A DNA stretch of 51,244 nt from ZC4RG20 sp964553875 (lineage in GTDB: Bacteria > Pseudomonadota > Gammaproteobacteria > Steroidobacterales > Rariloculaceae). The position numbers and the translations under genes are program-made. The notes beneath the pieces are model-generated. The model was not told the origin of the DNA. It made no database searches and was given only the letters and a program-made list of their open reading frames with translations. Where the stretch lies: NCBI GenBank assembly GCA_964553875.1, contig CAZKNH010000013.1, forward strand, positions 1 to 51,244. Direction: 5' to 3'. The number at the start of each line of letters is the position of its first letter. The stretch's first letter is position 1. Below, piece after piece: positions 10,088-19,961 of this stretch.

Positions 10088-12874
10088 ATGATCGTTCACT
10101 TTGGCCTGCATCTCGACGGCATGACGCCCGAGCCGCCGCGGACGGCCGCGGGCATTGCGACCGCAGGTCCCGCGCGGCTGCTCGGCCTGCTCGAGCTGCA
10201 GCTCGGGCTGCCGACGCCGGCGGTCCGCCCCGGGCAGGCGCTTCTCGCGTACAAGAGCTGTCTCGAGGATCTCGACCACCCGACGCGCTTCTATCACGCG
10301 TCGCTCGCAATCGATCCGATCGGCGTCGCGCGCACACTGCTCGCGTGGCGCGCGGCGTGGTACGAGGCCGGATGGCGCGGCAGCTTCACAGGCAAAGTGT
10401 CGCGCCGACTCGCGGATCTTGCCGACGTCGAGACGCTCGCGCGCGAGCGCGTGCCGCCGAATACCGGTCAGCGCCTGCAGCGGATCGCGGCCGCGCTCGA
10501 TGACGGCCTCGTCACGCAGATCGAGCGCATCGTGCTGCACGACGAGATCGAGGCCCTGCCCGTCGCCTGGCGCGACGTGCTTGCGCATTTCCGCTGCGAC
10601 ACCGCGGAGGGCGTCGCACCGGCCGCACGCGCCGCTCCGGGCACGGATCTGTTCCGGATCCAGGAGTGCCTGCTCGCGCTCGACGACGACGCGATGCCCG
10701 CACCGGGCAACGAAACGCCCGACGGCAAACGTCCTCGAATTCGACTCTCGGGCGACGACAGCCTGATCGTCGTCCGCGCGGCATCACGTGACGTCTCTGC
10801 GCAGGTGATCGGCGAGTACCTGCGCGGCCGCGCGGACCGCGGCGACGACGTCGTGCTGATCGCAGAGCGCGACGGCATCATCGTCGACAACGCGCTCGAG
10901 CGCGTCGGCCTCCCGCGCGCGGGCTTTCAGCACTACTCGCGCTTTCGCGCGGTCACGCAGGTCCTGAAGCTCGCGCTGTCGCTCGTCTGGAAGCCGCTCG
11001 GTCCGCGGCCGTTGCTGCAGTTCCTGCTGCATCCGGTCGGACCGCTGCCGGGCCGCGTCCGCTCGGCGCTCGCCGAGGCGGTCGCCGCCGAGCCCGGCGT
11101 CGGCGGCCATGCATGGACGAACGCGTTGGCCGAGCTGGCCGAGCGGGAGCGCCAGCTCGCGGCCGAGCGCGGCGACACTGACGTCGAGGCCCGAATCGAA
11201 GCGCTGCGCGAGGACGTGCGTCACTGGCTCGAATGCGAGCGCTTCGCCCCCGATCACGGCGCGCCGACGACGCTCCTGATCGAGCGTGCGCAGCGCTGCT
11301 CGACGTGGCTCGCGCGGCGGCTGAACGCCGCGGACGGCAGCGAACGCGAGCTCTTCGCGGCGGCGCTCGCGCAGAGCGAAGCGCTGATCGACGCGCTCGC
11401 GAGCCTTCGCGAGCGCGGCACGGAGCGCGTCGGCCGGCTGCTGCTCGAGCGGCTGGTCGACGAGGTTACCGGCTTCTCGCCGGACCCCGCGATCACCGCG
11501 GAGGCCGGGCACGTTCGCGCGACGACCTCGGCAGCGGCGATCACGCGGCCGTGGGACACCGTGATCTGGTGGGACATCGCGGCACAGGGCGACCGCGTCG
11601 ACTATCCGTGGTCGGACGCCGAGCTCGCGGAGCTTCGCGCAGAGGGCATCGCATTGCCGTCGACCGACGACGTGATCCGGCTCCGCGCCCGCGCGTGGAC
11701 CCGTCCCGTGCTGAACGCACGCCGGCGCCTCGTGCTCGTCGTGCACGACGGGGACGCGGGACACCATCCGCTATGGAGCCGGCTCGCGAGCATCGCCGAA
11801 GGCTTCAACGAGGTGCGGCTCGAGGATGCGCTGCTCGGCGGCGCGGAGTCGATCGCGCCGCTTCGCGTGCCGCTCGAGCCGATCGAGCGGCGGCCGCTCC
11901 CCGTCCGCCGCCGCTGGTGGCGGCTGCCCGGCGGCGTACGCATCCCGCGCCGCTCGACCGAATCGTTCTCGAGCCTGACGAAGCTCGTCTATCACCCGCA
12001 TCAATGGGTGCTGCGCTACGCGGCGAGACTGACCCCGGGCCGCGCCGCGAACCTCACCGATGGCGCGCTGCTCTACGGCAAGCTCGCCCATCGGCTCTTC
12101 GAAGCCTATTTCGCGAGCCTGCCGAACGGCGCATTCACGGCCCGCCCCGCACAGACGGAGCTCGATCGGTGGCTCCGCCGTACGCTCGCCGAGATCGTCG
12201 AGCGCGAAGGCGCGGTCCTCGACGAGCCGGGGATGGGCGTGACGCGCGAGCGCGTGCTCGCGACGATCGAGCGCGCGTTCTTCGCGCTGCTCGGCCACCT
12301 CGACGAGGCCGGCATCGCGCGGGTCTCGCCCGAGGTCTGGCACGACGTGCCGTTCAGGCCGGACGGCGGCGACACGCGGCTCTGCGGCTCGGTCGACCTG
12401 GTGCTCGAGGATGGGCGCGGCCGCGAGATCGTGCTCGACGTGAAGTGGGGCGGGCTCGAGCGGCGCGGCCAGGAGATCGAGGAGAACCGCGCGCTGCAGC
12501 TCGCGACGTACGCGTACATGCGAAGCCGCCCCGAGGCCGCGGGCCGCTGGCCGCAGCACGCCTACTTCATCGTGCAAACCGGCGACATCGTCGCCGCGGA
12601 TGCGCGCATATTCCCGAATGCGAGAGTGTTCGCACCGGCGATGCCCGAGACGGCCGAGCAGGTGTGGCGGCGGCTGCTCCGCACGTACGACTGGCGCCTC
12701 GAGCAGATCGACGCGGGCGCAATCGAGGTGAACGTCGCGGCGACGGAGCCGGATGATCCGGTAACGCCGCCGGACGAGCTTACGACGCCGCCGGCCGACG
12801 GGCTCGCCGTCGACATGGGCCCCGACGGCTTCGACGACTACGTTGCGCTCACAGGCTGGGAGCCGGGCGTATGA
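10088..12874 (+). CDS. AddB-like PD-(D/E)XK nuclease family protein
   Basis: This 928-residue protein resembles the AddB/RecC-type subunit of helicase-nucleases that process double-strand DNA ends. The C-terminus carries a PD-(D/E)XK nuclease core: Asp770 in GSVDLVLEDG and Asp784-Val-Lys786 in VLDVKWGG, followed by a Q/Y-bearing helix (LQLATYAYM). The central region looks like a degenerate helicase fold without a Walker A motif. Classical AddB has four cysteines binding an iron-sulfur cluster around the nuclease; here the SSL-type motif reads LVYHPHQWVLRY with His instead of Cys, and no Cys cluster follows, so it appears cluster-free. ATG 10088 is chosen because the FGLHLDG motif follows at once. 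A TTG at 10022 with AAGGGA 7 bases before it would add 22 residues. It overlaps the next gene by 4 bases (ATGA). Confidence 0.8.
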   Translation: MIVHFGLHLDGMTPEPPRTAAGIATAGPARLLGLLELQLGLPTPAVRPGQALLAYKSCLEDLDHPTRFYHASLAIDPIGVARTLLAWRAAWYEAGWRGSFTGKVSRRLADLADVETLARERVPPNTGQRLQRIAAALDDGLVTQIERIVLHDEIEALPVAWRDVLAHFRCDTAEGVAPAARAAPGTDLFRIQECLLALDDDAMPAPGNETPDGKRPRIRLSGDDSLIVVRAASRDVSAQVIGEYLRGRADRGDDVVLIAERDGIIVDNALERVGLPRAGFQHYSRFRAVTQVLKLALSLVWKPLGPRPLLQFLLHPVGPLPGRVRSALAEAVAAEPGVGGHAWTNALAELAERERQLAAERGDTDVEARIEALREDVRHWLECERFAPDHGAPTTLLIERAQRCSTWLARRLNAADGSERELFAAALAQSEALIDALASLRERGTERVGRLLLERLVDEVTGFSPDPAITAEAGHVRATTSAAAITRPWDTVIWWDIAAQGDRVDYPWSDAELAELRAEGIALPSTDDVIRLRARAWTRPVLNARRRLVLVVHDGDAGHHPLWSRLASIAEGFNEVRLEDALLGGAESIAPLRVPLEPIERRPLPVRRRWWRLPGGVRIPRRSTESFSSLTKLVYHPHQWVLRYAARLTPGRAANLTDGALLYGKLAHRLFEAYFASLPNGAFTARPAQTELDRWLRRTLAEIVEREGAVLDEPGMGVTRERVLATIERAFFALLGHLDEAGIARVSPEVWHDVPFRPDGGDTRLCGSVDLVLEDGRGREIVLDVKWGGLERRGQEIEENRALQLATYAYMRSRPEAAGRWPQHAYFIVQTGDIVAADARIFPNARVFAPAMPETAEQVWRRLLRTYDWRLEQIDAGAIEVNVAATEPDDPVTPPDELTTPPADGLAVDMGPDGFDDYVALTGWEPGV

Positions 12875-15800
12875 GCGCGCGCGACCGAGGTCGATCGCAC
12901 CCGAGCGACGGCGCGCCCGCGCACGACGCGGCCGGCCCGTGCGATCACGCGCGGAGCGAGCGCGCACGCCGCGACTTCTCGCATGTGCTCTTCATCAGCG
13001 CCGGCGCGGGCAGCGGCAAGACATACCGGCTGACCGAGGAGCTCGAGCACGCGCTCGTCCGCGACCGGATCTCGCCGGCACGCGTGATTGGCACGACGTT
13101 CACGGTCAAGGCCGCGGCTGAGCTTCGCGAGCGGGTCCGACAGCGGCTGATCGAGCGCGGCTTCATCGCGCTCGCCGAGCAGACCGCCCAGGCGCTGATC
13201 GGCACCGTGCACAGCGTGTCGGAGCGGCTCCTCCGCCGCTTCGCGTTCGAGCTGGGCCTGTCTCCCGAGCTTTCCGTCGCGAGCATCGAGGACTGCGCGG
13301 GCTTCTTCAATCAGGCACTCGACGATACGCTCGCGCCGGACCCGACAGCGGCGCGGCGGATGAACGCCGTCGCGTGGCGGCTCGGCATCGCCGACTGGCG
13401 AGGGCATGTGAAGGTGATCGCGGACCGCGCCCGCGAGAACGCCATCTCGCCGGACGCGCTCACCGCGATGGGCCGGCGCTCTGCCGACGACATGCTCGCG
13501 CACTTTCCGAAACCCGAGGACGGGGACTGGGACACCGCGCTCTTCACCGCCGTCCGCAGAGCGCTCGACGAGATCGATCTCGACGTCGACACGACGAGCG
13601 GCACACGCGAGTACTACGACTGGCTCAAAGGCGCGATCTACGGCCTGCGCCGTCCGCCGGTGCCGTGGTCGCTCTGGATCGCGGCGAGCAAGAAGTCCGC
13701 GCGCGCGAAGAGCGACCATATCGCCGCTCAGGTGCGCGCCGCCGCGGCCGCGTACGACCGGCATCCGCAGTTTCACGCGGATCTCCGCGAGTACATCGAG
13801 AAGAGCTACTCGATCGCCGCGCAGGCGCTCACCCGCTTCCAGCAGATCAAGAACGAGCGCGGCCTGATCGACTTCGGCGACATGGAGCAGCGGCTCCTCG
13901 CGGCGCTCGACGAGCCGCACGTGCGCGAGCGGCTCGCCGGCGAGCTCGAGCTCCTCCTCGTCGACGAGTTCCAGGACACGAATCCGATGCAGCTCGCGAT
14001 CTTCATGAAGCTCGCGGCGCTCGCGGACAAGGCGATCTTCGTCGGCGACGTGAAGCAGGCGATCTACGGCTTCCGCGGCTGCGACCCCGAGCTCGTGCAC
14101 GACACGCTCGCGGCGCTCGTCGAGCGCGGCGGCAAAGTCGACGTGCTCGAGCGCTCGTGGCGCTCGCGGCCCGCGCTCGTCGAGTACGTGAACCGCGTGT
14201 TCGTGCAGGCGTTCGATGGCGAGCTCGAGCGCGGACAGGTCGAGCTTCGCCCGCAGCGCGAAGAGCAGACGAACGCGCCGGCCGTGCTGCGCTGGACGAT
14301 GACCGCGCGGAACAACGCCGGGCGCGCCGCGCAGCTTGCGGGCGCGATCGCGCGCCTCGTCGAATCCGGCTTCCCGATCGTCGACCCGGACACCCGCGAG
14401 ACGCGGCCGGTGCGGTTCCGCGATATCGCCGTGCTCGCCGCGAGCAACGAGAACGTCGAGGAGATCGCGAAGGCGCTGCGCGCCGCGCAGGTGCCGATGA
14501 AGATGACGCTGTCGGGTCTCTTGACCGTGCCCGAGATTGCCGTCGCGAAAGCGGCACTCCGGCGCCTTGCCGACCCGGCGGACACGCTCGCGACCGCGGA
14601 GATCGTCGCGATGACGTCGGGGCTCCCCGCGGAAGCCTGGCTCGAGGACCGTCTGCGGCGGCTCGAGCGCGGCGACGGCGAGACCTGGGCGGCGGATCAT
14701 CCGATCGTCGCGAAGCTCGAAGCGCTGAGGCCCACGATCGGCACGCAGTCGCCGGTCGAGATCGTCGCGCGCGTGCTGAACACGATCGGCCTTCGCGAGG
14801 CCGCGACGAGCTTCAGCCAGAATGCGATCAAGGCCGCGCAGCGGCACAAGAACCTCGACGCGCTGCTCGACCTCGCCGTCGAGTACGAGCGCCACTGCGA
14901 CGCGCAGCATCTCGCGGCAACGCTGACGGGCTTTCTGTTCTGGCTCGAGAACCCGCACTCGCCCGAGCTCGACCTGCAGCCGGTCGTCACGACCGGCGAC
15001 GCGGTGCACGTGCTGACGTATCACAAGGCGAAGGGTCTCGAGTGGCCCGTCGTCGTGGCCGCGGACCTTCATTTCGGGTGGCGGACGCGGCTATGGGACG
15101 TCCGCATCGAGCGCGACGGCACGCCGTTCGACATCGAGCGGCCGCTCGCCGGACGGCTGATCCGCTATTGGCCGAACGTCTTCGGCGATCGCACGAAAGA
15201 CATCCCTGTGCTCGACGCGTTGTGCGACTCGGCCGAAGCCCGCGCGTGCCGCGCGCAGGGCGAGCGCGAGAGTCGGCGTCTCGCTTACGTCGGGCTCACG
15301 CGGGCGCGCGATGCGCTCGTGCTCGCGGTGCCGGACCGTGACCCGAAGCAGGACGCGTGGATCCGCACGTTCCACTGCGCGGAGCTGCTGCCGACCGACG
15401 ACCGGCTCGACATCGGCGACGGCAAGACGATCCCGACGCGCGTCGAAGTCCTCGATGACGACGCCGAAGGCGCGGAGCCCGCACCGTTCGCGCCGCGGAG
15501 ACTGCCCGAGCGCGCACGCGCCGATCTGCCGCGCGAGAGCGTCTACCCGTCGGGCCTGCCGCCCCTCCAACATGCGCGCATTGCGGAACGGATCGATCTC
15601 GGCGCGCGGATTCCGCTTCACGGCGACGACATGACGTCGATCGGCACGGCGCTCCACGCCGCGATCGCCGCGCATCTCGTCAATCCGGGCAGAGCCGACG
15701 CGCTCGAGCGCGTGCGCGCGCTGCTCTCGGCCGCCGGGGTCGCCCCGTTCGTCGACGCGGAGCACGTGCTCGCCGCCGCCGAGCGCTTCCGCGCGGTCGT

Positions 15801-16152
15801 CGCGGAGCGCTTCGCGCCGCAGCGCGTCCTCGTCGAGCATCCGATCGTGCACCGGCTCGCCGACGACCGTGTGGTGCGCGGCTCGATCGACGTGCTGCTC
15901 GAGACGGCGCACGGACTCGTCGTGATCGACCACAAGTCATCGCCGCGGCCCAAATCGGCGTGGGTCGACGATGCGCTCGAGCACTCCGGTCAGCTCGACG
16001 CGTACCGCCGCGCGCTCGAGGCCGCGGGTCTACGGGTCGCGGAGTGCTGGATCCACTTTCCGGTGTCGGGCGGGCTCCTGCGCATCGTCGATGACGCCGC
16101 AAGGCCGGCCGCGGACTTCACCGCCGCGACGCAGCCCGATTTGTTTGCCTGA
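12871..16152 (+). CDS. AddA-like UvrD/Rep-family helicase with C-terminal nuclease
   Basis: This 1093-residue superfamily-1 helicase-nuclease corresponds to AddA or RecB. It would unwind and degrade DNA ends for recombination together with the preceding AddB-like protein, to which it is coupled by an ATGA overlap. Helicase motifs in order are Walker A SAGAGSGKT (about 43-51), motif II VDEFQDTNP (Asp365), motif III GDVKQAIYGFRG (about 393), motif V HKAKGLEWPVVV (about 717) and motif VI YVGLTRARDAL (about 805). The C-terminal nuclease has Asp1007 in GSIDVLL and Asp1020-His-Lys1022 in VIDHKSS. Both nuclease cores look intact. A long hydrophilic N-tail of about 35 residues precedes the helicase. 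A recombination-repair role is most likely; phage defence cannot be excluded. Confidence 0.88.
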   Translation: MSARDRGRSHPSDGAPAHDAAGPCDHARSERARRDFSHVLFISAGAGSGKTYRLTEELEHALVRDRISPARVIGTTFTVKAAAELRERVRQRLIERGFIALAEQTAQALIGTVHSVSERLLRRFAFELGLSPELSVASIEDCAGFFNQALDDTLAPDPTAARRMNAVAWRLGIADWRGHVKVIADRARENAISPDALTAMGRRSADDMLAHFPKPEDGDWDTALFTAVRRALDEIDLDVDTTSGTREYYDWLKGAIYGLRRPPVPWSLWIAASKKSARAKSDHIAAQVRAAAAAYDRHPQFHADLREYIEKSYSIAAQALTRFQQIKNERGLIDFGDMEQRLLAALDEPHVRERLAGELELLLVDEFQDTNPMQLAIFMKLAALADKAIFVGDVKQAIYGFRGCDPELVHDTLAALVERGGKVDVLERSWRSRPALVEYVNRVFVQAFDGELERGQVELRPQREEQTNAPAVLRWTMTARNNAGRAAQLAGAIARLVESGFPIVDPDTRETRPVRFRDIAVLAASNENVEEIAKALRAAQVPMKMTLSGLLTVPEIAVAKAALRRLADPADTLATAEIVAMTSGLPAEAWLEDRLRRLERGDGETWAADHPIVAKLEALRPTIGTQSPVEIVARVLNTIGLREAATSFSQNAIKAAQRHKNLDALLDLAVEYERHCDAQHLAATLTGFLFWLENPHSPELDLQPVVTTGDAVHVLTYHKAKGLEWPVVVAADLHFGWRTRLWDVRIERDGTPFDIERPLAGRLIRYWPNVFGDRTKDIPVLDALCDSAEARACRAQGERESRRLAYVGLTRARDALVLAVPDRDPKQDAWIRTFHCAELLPTDDRLDIGDGKTIPTRVEVLDDDAEGAEPAPFAPRRLPERARADLPRESVYPSGLPPLQHARIAERIDLGARIPLHGDDMTSIGTALHAAIAAHLVNPGRADALERVRALLSAAGVAPFVDAEHVLAAAERFRAVVAERFAPQRVLVEHPIVHRLADDRVVRGSIDVLLETAHGLVVIDHKSSPRPKSAWVDDALEHSGQLDAYRRALEAAGLRVAECWIHFPVSGGLLRIVDDAARPAADFTAATQPDLFA

Positions 16153-16220
16153 CGAACGACGCAGATCGCCGGCTCGGAGCGACATCCGATCGATCTTGCG
16201 CCGTAGCACGAACAGGCGCG

Positions 16221-18758
16221 CTACAGCTCGAACTCGAAGCGCACGCCGATCCGATACGCCGTGCCGCCGAGCTCGACACCGTCCTTGTCGGCGTCGTAGT
16301 GCTCCGCCTCGAGCAGCACGAAGCTCCGCAGGTACGGCTCCCCGCCCGGCCGCGCCGCCGCTTCGCGCGAGCCGCTCGCCCCGAAGCGCCAGCGCAGCCC
16401 CGCGCGAACGAGCGCGCCGACGTCGGTGCGCCCGTCGGCGTCCGGCTGCAGCACGACCTCCTGCCGATACCACGCGCCGCCGACGCCGACGCCCGCGTAC
16501 GGCACGATGCGGCGGCCCGGACGCTCGAAGATGAAGTCCGCGAAAACGTGCAGCGGCATCACCGTGAGCTCGACCGCGTCCGGGACCACGGTGCCGTCCG
16601 GTGCTCTCGCGAGCCCTTCGTCGTCGCGATAGCCGATGCGCGCGCCGACCTCGAGCCAGTCGCGCAAGCGATAGGCGCCCGAGATCGAGAACGACGTGAC
16701 GCGATCGTCGCCGTAGAACGCGTCGTAATCGTCGAGATCGACGTACGTGCGGCCGCCGGTGATCGAGTACATCCAGCGCGGGCTCGACGTCGACGAGAGC
16801 CGCGCGAGCGGCCCGCGGGCCGGAGGTACGCTGCCCTGCTGCGCGTCCGCGGTCGACGGCGCGCACACAAGCGATGCCGCGACCGCCGCGAGCGCGGCCG
16901 CGAAGCAGCCGCCGCTCGTCGGCACCGGCCGGCGTGACTCTGCCTCTCCGGCGCTCCGCCTCGCTCGCCGCGCACGACGCCTTCGAAGTGCGAGCGCGAG
17001 CCCGGTCACGCCCGCCGCCGCGAGCACGGTGAGCCCCGCTCCGCCGCCTTCGAGCGCGACGAGCGCGACGAGCACGGCCGGCTTCAGCATGATCCGCACG
17101 GCCGGCTTCAGCTCCGCGTGCCGCTCGAGCCATCGGGCCGCCGGCGGACTGAGCGCGTAGTAACGTGTGACGAGCCAGCGTCCGGCGGCGTTCGAGAGCA
17201 GGAAGCGGTCGCGGAACGCGCGCAGGATCTCGACGTCCGCCGCATGCTTCGATCCGAACGCGGCGGTCGCGATGAAGCACGCGTCGTCGTCGGCCAACGG
17301 CGGGAACGCGTCGAGCGGCGCGGGCGTCGCGGACAGCACGTTCGACAGGGCGCTCTCGGCGTCGTCGCCGATCGCGAGCGACGCCGGCGGCGACAGCACA
17401 CTCTCGTGCCGCTGCGGCGTGTTGTCGTAGACCGAGACCGCGACATGGTACGTCGCGCGCGAAACGGCGCTCATGGCGAACTGATACGTCGTCTCGTTCG
17501 CGAGGCCCGTGACGACGTGCTGCGTCGTGCCCGCCGGCACCTCGACGCGGTTCTCCGCAGGATCCGCAATGCCGTAATAGATTCTGTAAGCATCGGCTTC
17601 TGGTACCGCCTCCCAGCTGAGCACGACGGATTCGTTCCGCCCCTGCGCATCGATCAGCCGCGGCGGAAGCGGCGGCGTCACGGCGGCATCGAGCCCCTCG
17701 AGCGTCAGGCTCGTCGCGGCGCCCGCATCGATCGGCGACGTGCCGTTCGCGGCATCGTCGCCGTCGTAGTCCGCGGGCGACTGCGGCGGCGCGCCGCGCT
17801 TGTAATAGACGCGATAGCCGCCGGGGTTCGTCGTGCTCGTGACGCGGTAGTCGAGGTTCGCGTTCCACGACGCCTCGAGACCGAAGCCGTCGGCCGCGCT
17901 GCCGACGGCACGCAACGTCGGCTGCCCGACCGGGAACGGGAACACGTCGGCGAGCTCCCCGCCGTACGCGCCGGCATCGGCGGTCGTGCTGTCGATCGCG
18001 TCGAGCCCTCTGCCGATGTCGATGCACGCCGAGCCTTCGCGCAGATGGAAGTCGCGCGCATCGGGCGACACGAAGCGCGGATCGCCGAACACCGAACCGG
18101 TTCCCGCTTCACCGTCCGAGTCGGCGGGCAACGCGCCGTTTCGAAAGAAGCAGTTCGAGCGAACGTTCTCGAACGGAGCAGGAACCGACGTCGTCGCGAT
18201 CGCCGTGTCGTTGCCGGCGAAGATGTTATTGACGATCTCGACCGAGGTCGTCAGGCGCTGGATCGCGACGCCGTTCTCGAAGAACACATTGTTGACTGCT
18301 TCGACGCTCGAGGCGTCGACGTCGAGCCCGACGTCGCGCACGCGATCGAAAACGACGTTCGCGATATCGATGCTCGAGGAGAGCCGCACTGAGACGCCGA
18401 TGCTCGACTCGATCAGCGTGAAGTTCGAGAAGCGCACGGCCGTCGAGCTCTCGATCGTGACGGTCGGCATCGAGTCGTCGTCCGGCTCGAGCAGCGTGCG
18501 CGCGGTCTCGCGCCCGACGACGTCGACGCCGCTCTTCAGGACGAGGTTCTCCGAGTACCGGCCCGGCTCGACGAGCACGACGTCGTTCTCGTCGGCCGCG
18601 TCGATCGCAGCCTGGATGGTCGAGAAGTCGCCAGGAACCGACAGCGTCTCGGCCAGAGCCGGACCAGCCGACGCTGCCGCGCATCCGAGCACGCAGAAAA
18701 GAAGTCGTGAGTGATTCAATGATCCTGCCGAAGTTCGTCGTGACGGCCGCAACGTCAC
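16221..18758 (-). CDS. Beta-helix/FN3/CFI-box surface protein fused to an outer-membrane beta-barrel
   Basis: The predicted product has 845 residues. Domains in order are a signal peptide (to about residue 36), a right-handed parallel beta-helix of the pectin-lyase type (about 37-270, starting SVPGDFSTIQAAIDAA), fibronectin-III-like domains (about 290-480), and a CFI-box C-terminal sorting region (DDACFIATAAFGS near 489, with FRDRFLL and YYALSPP). A hydrophobic helix (about 556-588) and an Arg-rich stretch follow. A second signal-like segment starts near residue 612 (CFAAALAAVAASLV, cleavage-like STADA-QQ). It leads into an outer-membrane barrel of about 200 residues ending RIGVRFEFEL. There is no stop between the halves; an in-frame GTG at 16925 could start the barrel separately. 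The GTG at 18758 is uncertain; a TTG at residue 15 would also fit. Ligand unknown. Confidence 0.75.
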   Translation of the reverse strand: MTLRPSRRTSAGSLNHSRLLFCVLGCAAASAGPALAETLSVPGDFSTIQAAIDAADENDVVLVEPGRYSENLVLKSGVDVVGRETARTLLEPDDDSMPTVTIESSTAVRFSNFTLIESSIGVSVRLSSSIDIANVVFDRVRDVGLDVDASSVEAVNNVFFENGVAIQRLTTSVEIVNNIFAGNDTAIATTSVPAPFENVRSNCFFRNGALPADSDGEAGTGSVFGDPRFVSPDARDFHLREGSACIDIGRGLDAIDSTTADAGAYGGELADVFPFPVGQPTLRAVGSAADGFGLEASWNANLDYRVTSTTNPGGYRVYYKRGAPPQSPADYDGDDAANGTSPIDAGAATSLTLEGLDAAVTPPLPPRLIDAQGRNESVVLSWEAVPEADAYRIYYGIADPAENRVEVPAGTTQHVVTGLANETTYQFAMSAVSRATYHVAVSVYDNTPQRHESVLSPPASLAIGDDAESALSNVLSATPAPLDAFPPLADDDACFIATAAFGSKHAADVEILRAFRDRFLLSNAAGRWLVTRYYALSPPAARWLERHAELKPAVRIMLKPAVLVALVALEGGGAGLTVLAAAGVTGLALALRRRRARRARRSAGEAESRRPVPTSGGCFAAALAAVAASLVCAPSTADAQQGSVPPARGPLARLSSTSSPRWMYSITGGRTYVDLDDYDAFYGDDRVTSFSISGAYRLRDWLEVGARIGYRDDEGLARAPDGTVVPDAVELTVMPLHVFADFIFERPGRRIVPYAGVGVGGAWYRQEVVLQPDADGRTDVGALVRAGLRWRFGASGSREAAARPGGEPYLRSFVLLEAEHYDADKDGVELGGTAYRIGVRFEFEL

Positions 18759-19002
18759 TACGAGACCAAGAAGCGCGCCTCGGAGTCAAGCGATGCGGGG
18801 CCGACGGCTTGCGGCGCGGCCTCGACGGGAATTCGACGGCCGACGCGGGTCGATCACGGCCGACTCGCACCATCGAGGGCGACTCGCGGTGACCACGGCC
18901 GACTCACGGGCGCCAGCCCGCGATGCCTTGCCACCTTCCCCGGCCCGAGTCGTGGTGATACCTTGCGACGAGCACAGAAAAACAAGGCAGGAGGAGTTGC
19001 CG

Positions 19003-19950
19003 ATGATCACTCGACGGGAAGTCCTGGCGTTGACCGCGCAAGCCGGTGCCGCCCTGGCCCTCGCCCCGCGTCTCGGCGCCGCTCAGGCGCGCGGCGATCT
19101 GATCACGCGTCCGATCCCTTCCACCGGCGAGGAGCTGCCGATCATCGGCCTCGGAAGCTCCGCGACCTTCAGCCAGGCGGCACGCGCCGAGGACTACGAC
19201 TCCGTTCGCGCCGTGCTGCAGACGATGCTCGATCTCGGCGGCACCGTCTTCGATACCGCGCCGAGCTACGGCGCGTCCGAGGAGGTCGCGGGCAAGATCG
19301 TGCAGGAGCTGAACGCGGCCGACCGGGTTTTCTGGGCGACGAAGCTGAACGTCGCGGGCTTCGGCGGAGGCACGGCGGATCCCGCCGCCGCGCGGCGCCA
19401 GGTCGAAACGTCGCTCGAGCGGTTCGGGCGCGAGCCGATCGACCTGATCCAGGTGCACAACATCGCCGACATGCAGACGCAGTTCTCGATCCTCCGCGAA
19501 TACAAGCAGGAGGGCCGCGTGCGTTATATCGGCACGACGTCGACGTTCAAGCAGCAGTACGAGGATCTCGAGCGCTACATGCTCGAGGAGCCGCTCGACT
19601 TCATCGGCATCGACTACGCGGTCGACAACCTGAGCGCCGAGGAGCGGCTGTTCCCGATCGCGCAGGAGCGCGGCATCGCCGTGATGGTGTACATGCCGTT
19701 CGGCCGCACGCGGCTCTGGGAACGCGTCGAGGGCCATGAGGTGCCGGAGTGGGCACGCGAGTTCGGCGCGGAGACGTGGGCGCAGTTCTTCCTGAAGTTC
19801 GCCGCGTCGCATCCGGCGGTCACGGTCGTCACGCCGGCGACGAGCAGGCCGCACCATATGGAGGACAACATGCGCGCGGCGTACGGCCGCCTGCCGGACG
19901 AGTCGGAGCGCCGGCGCATGGTCGAGTTCATCGAGTCGTTGCCGTCCTGA
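19003..19950 (+). CDS. Tat-exported aldo/keto reductase
   Basis: This 315-residue aldo/keto reductase starts at ATG 19003, which has a strong GGAGGAG ribosome-binding site 7 bases upstream. The N-terminus MITRREVLALTAQAG carries a twin-arginine motif followed by a hydrophobic stretch ending AAQA, so the folded enzyme is predicted to be exported to the periplasm. The catalytic tetrad is visible: Asp and Tyr in FDTAPSYG, Lys in WATKLN and His in LIQVHN. An NADPH-dependent reductase in the periplasm is unusual, but this Tat-bearing subgroup is known in proteobacteria. A second, cytoplasmic aldo/keto reductase lies 122 bases downstream beyond a perfect palindrome. Substrate unknown. Confidence 0.9.
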   Translation: MITRREVLALTAQAGAALALAPRLGAAQARGDLITRPIPSTGEELPIIGLGSSATFSQAARAEDYDSVRAVLQTMLDLGGTVFDTAPSYGASEEVAGKIVQELNAADRVFWATKLNVAGFGGGTADPAAARRQVETSLERFGREPIDLIQVHNIADMQTQFSILREYKQEGRVRYIGTTSTFKQQYEDLERYMLEEPLDFIGIDYAVDNLSAEERLFPIAQERGIAVMVYMPFGRTRLWERVEGHEVPEWAREFGAETWAQFFLKFAASHPAVTVVTPATSRPHHMEDNMRAAYGRLPDESERRRMVEFIESLPS

Positions 19951-19961
19951 CCCGAAGAATC

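Noticed and set aside
18793..19002. Longer N-terminus for the first aldo/keto reductase (start at 18793)
   Set aside because: The extension is basic and of low complexity, while ATG 19003 has a strong ribosome-binding site and a perfect twin-arginine signal.
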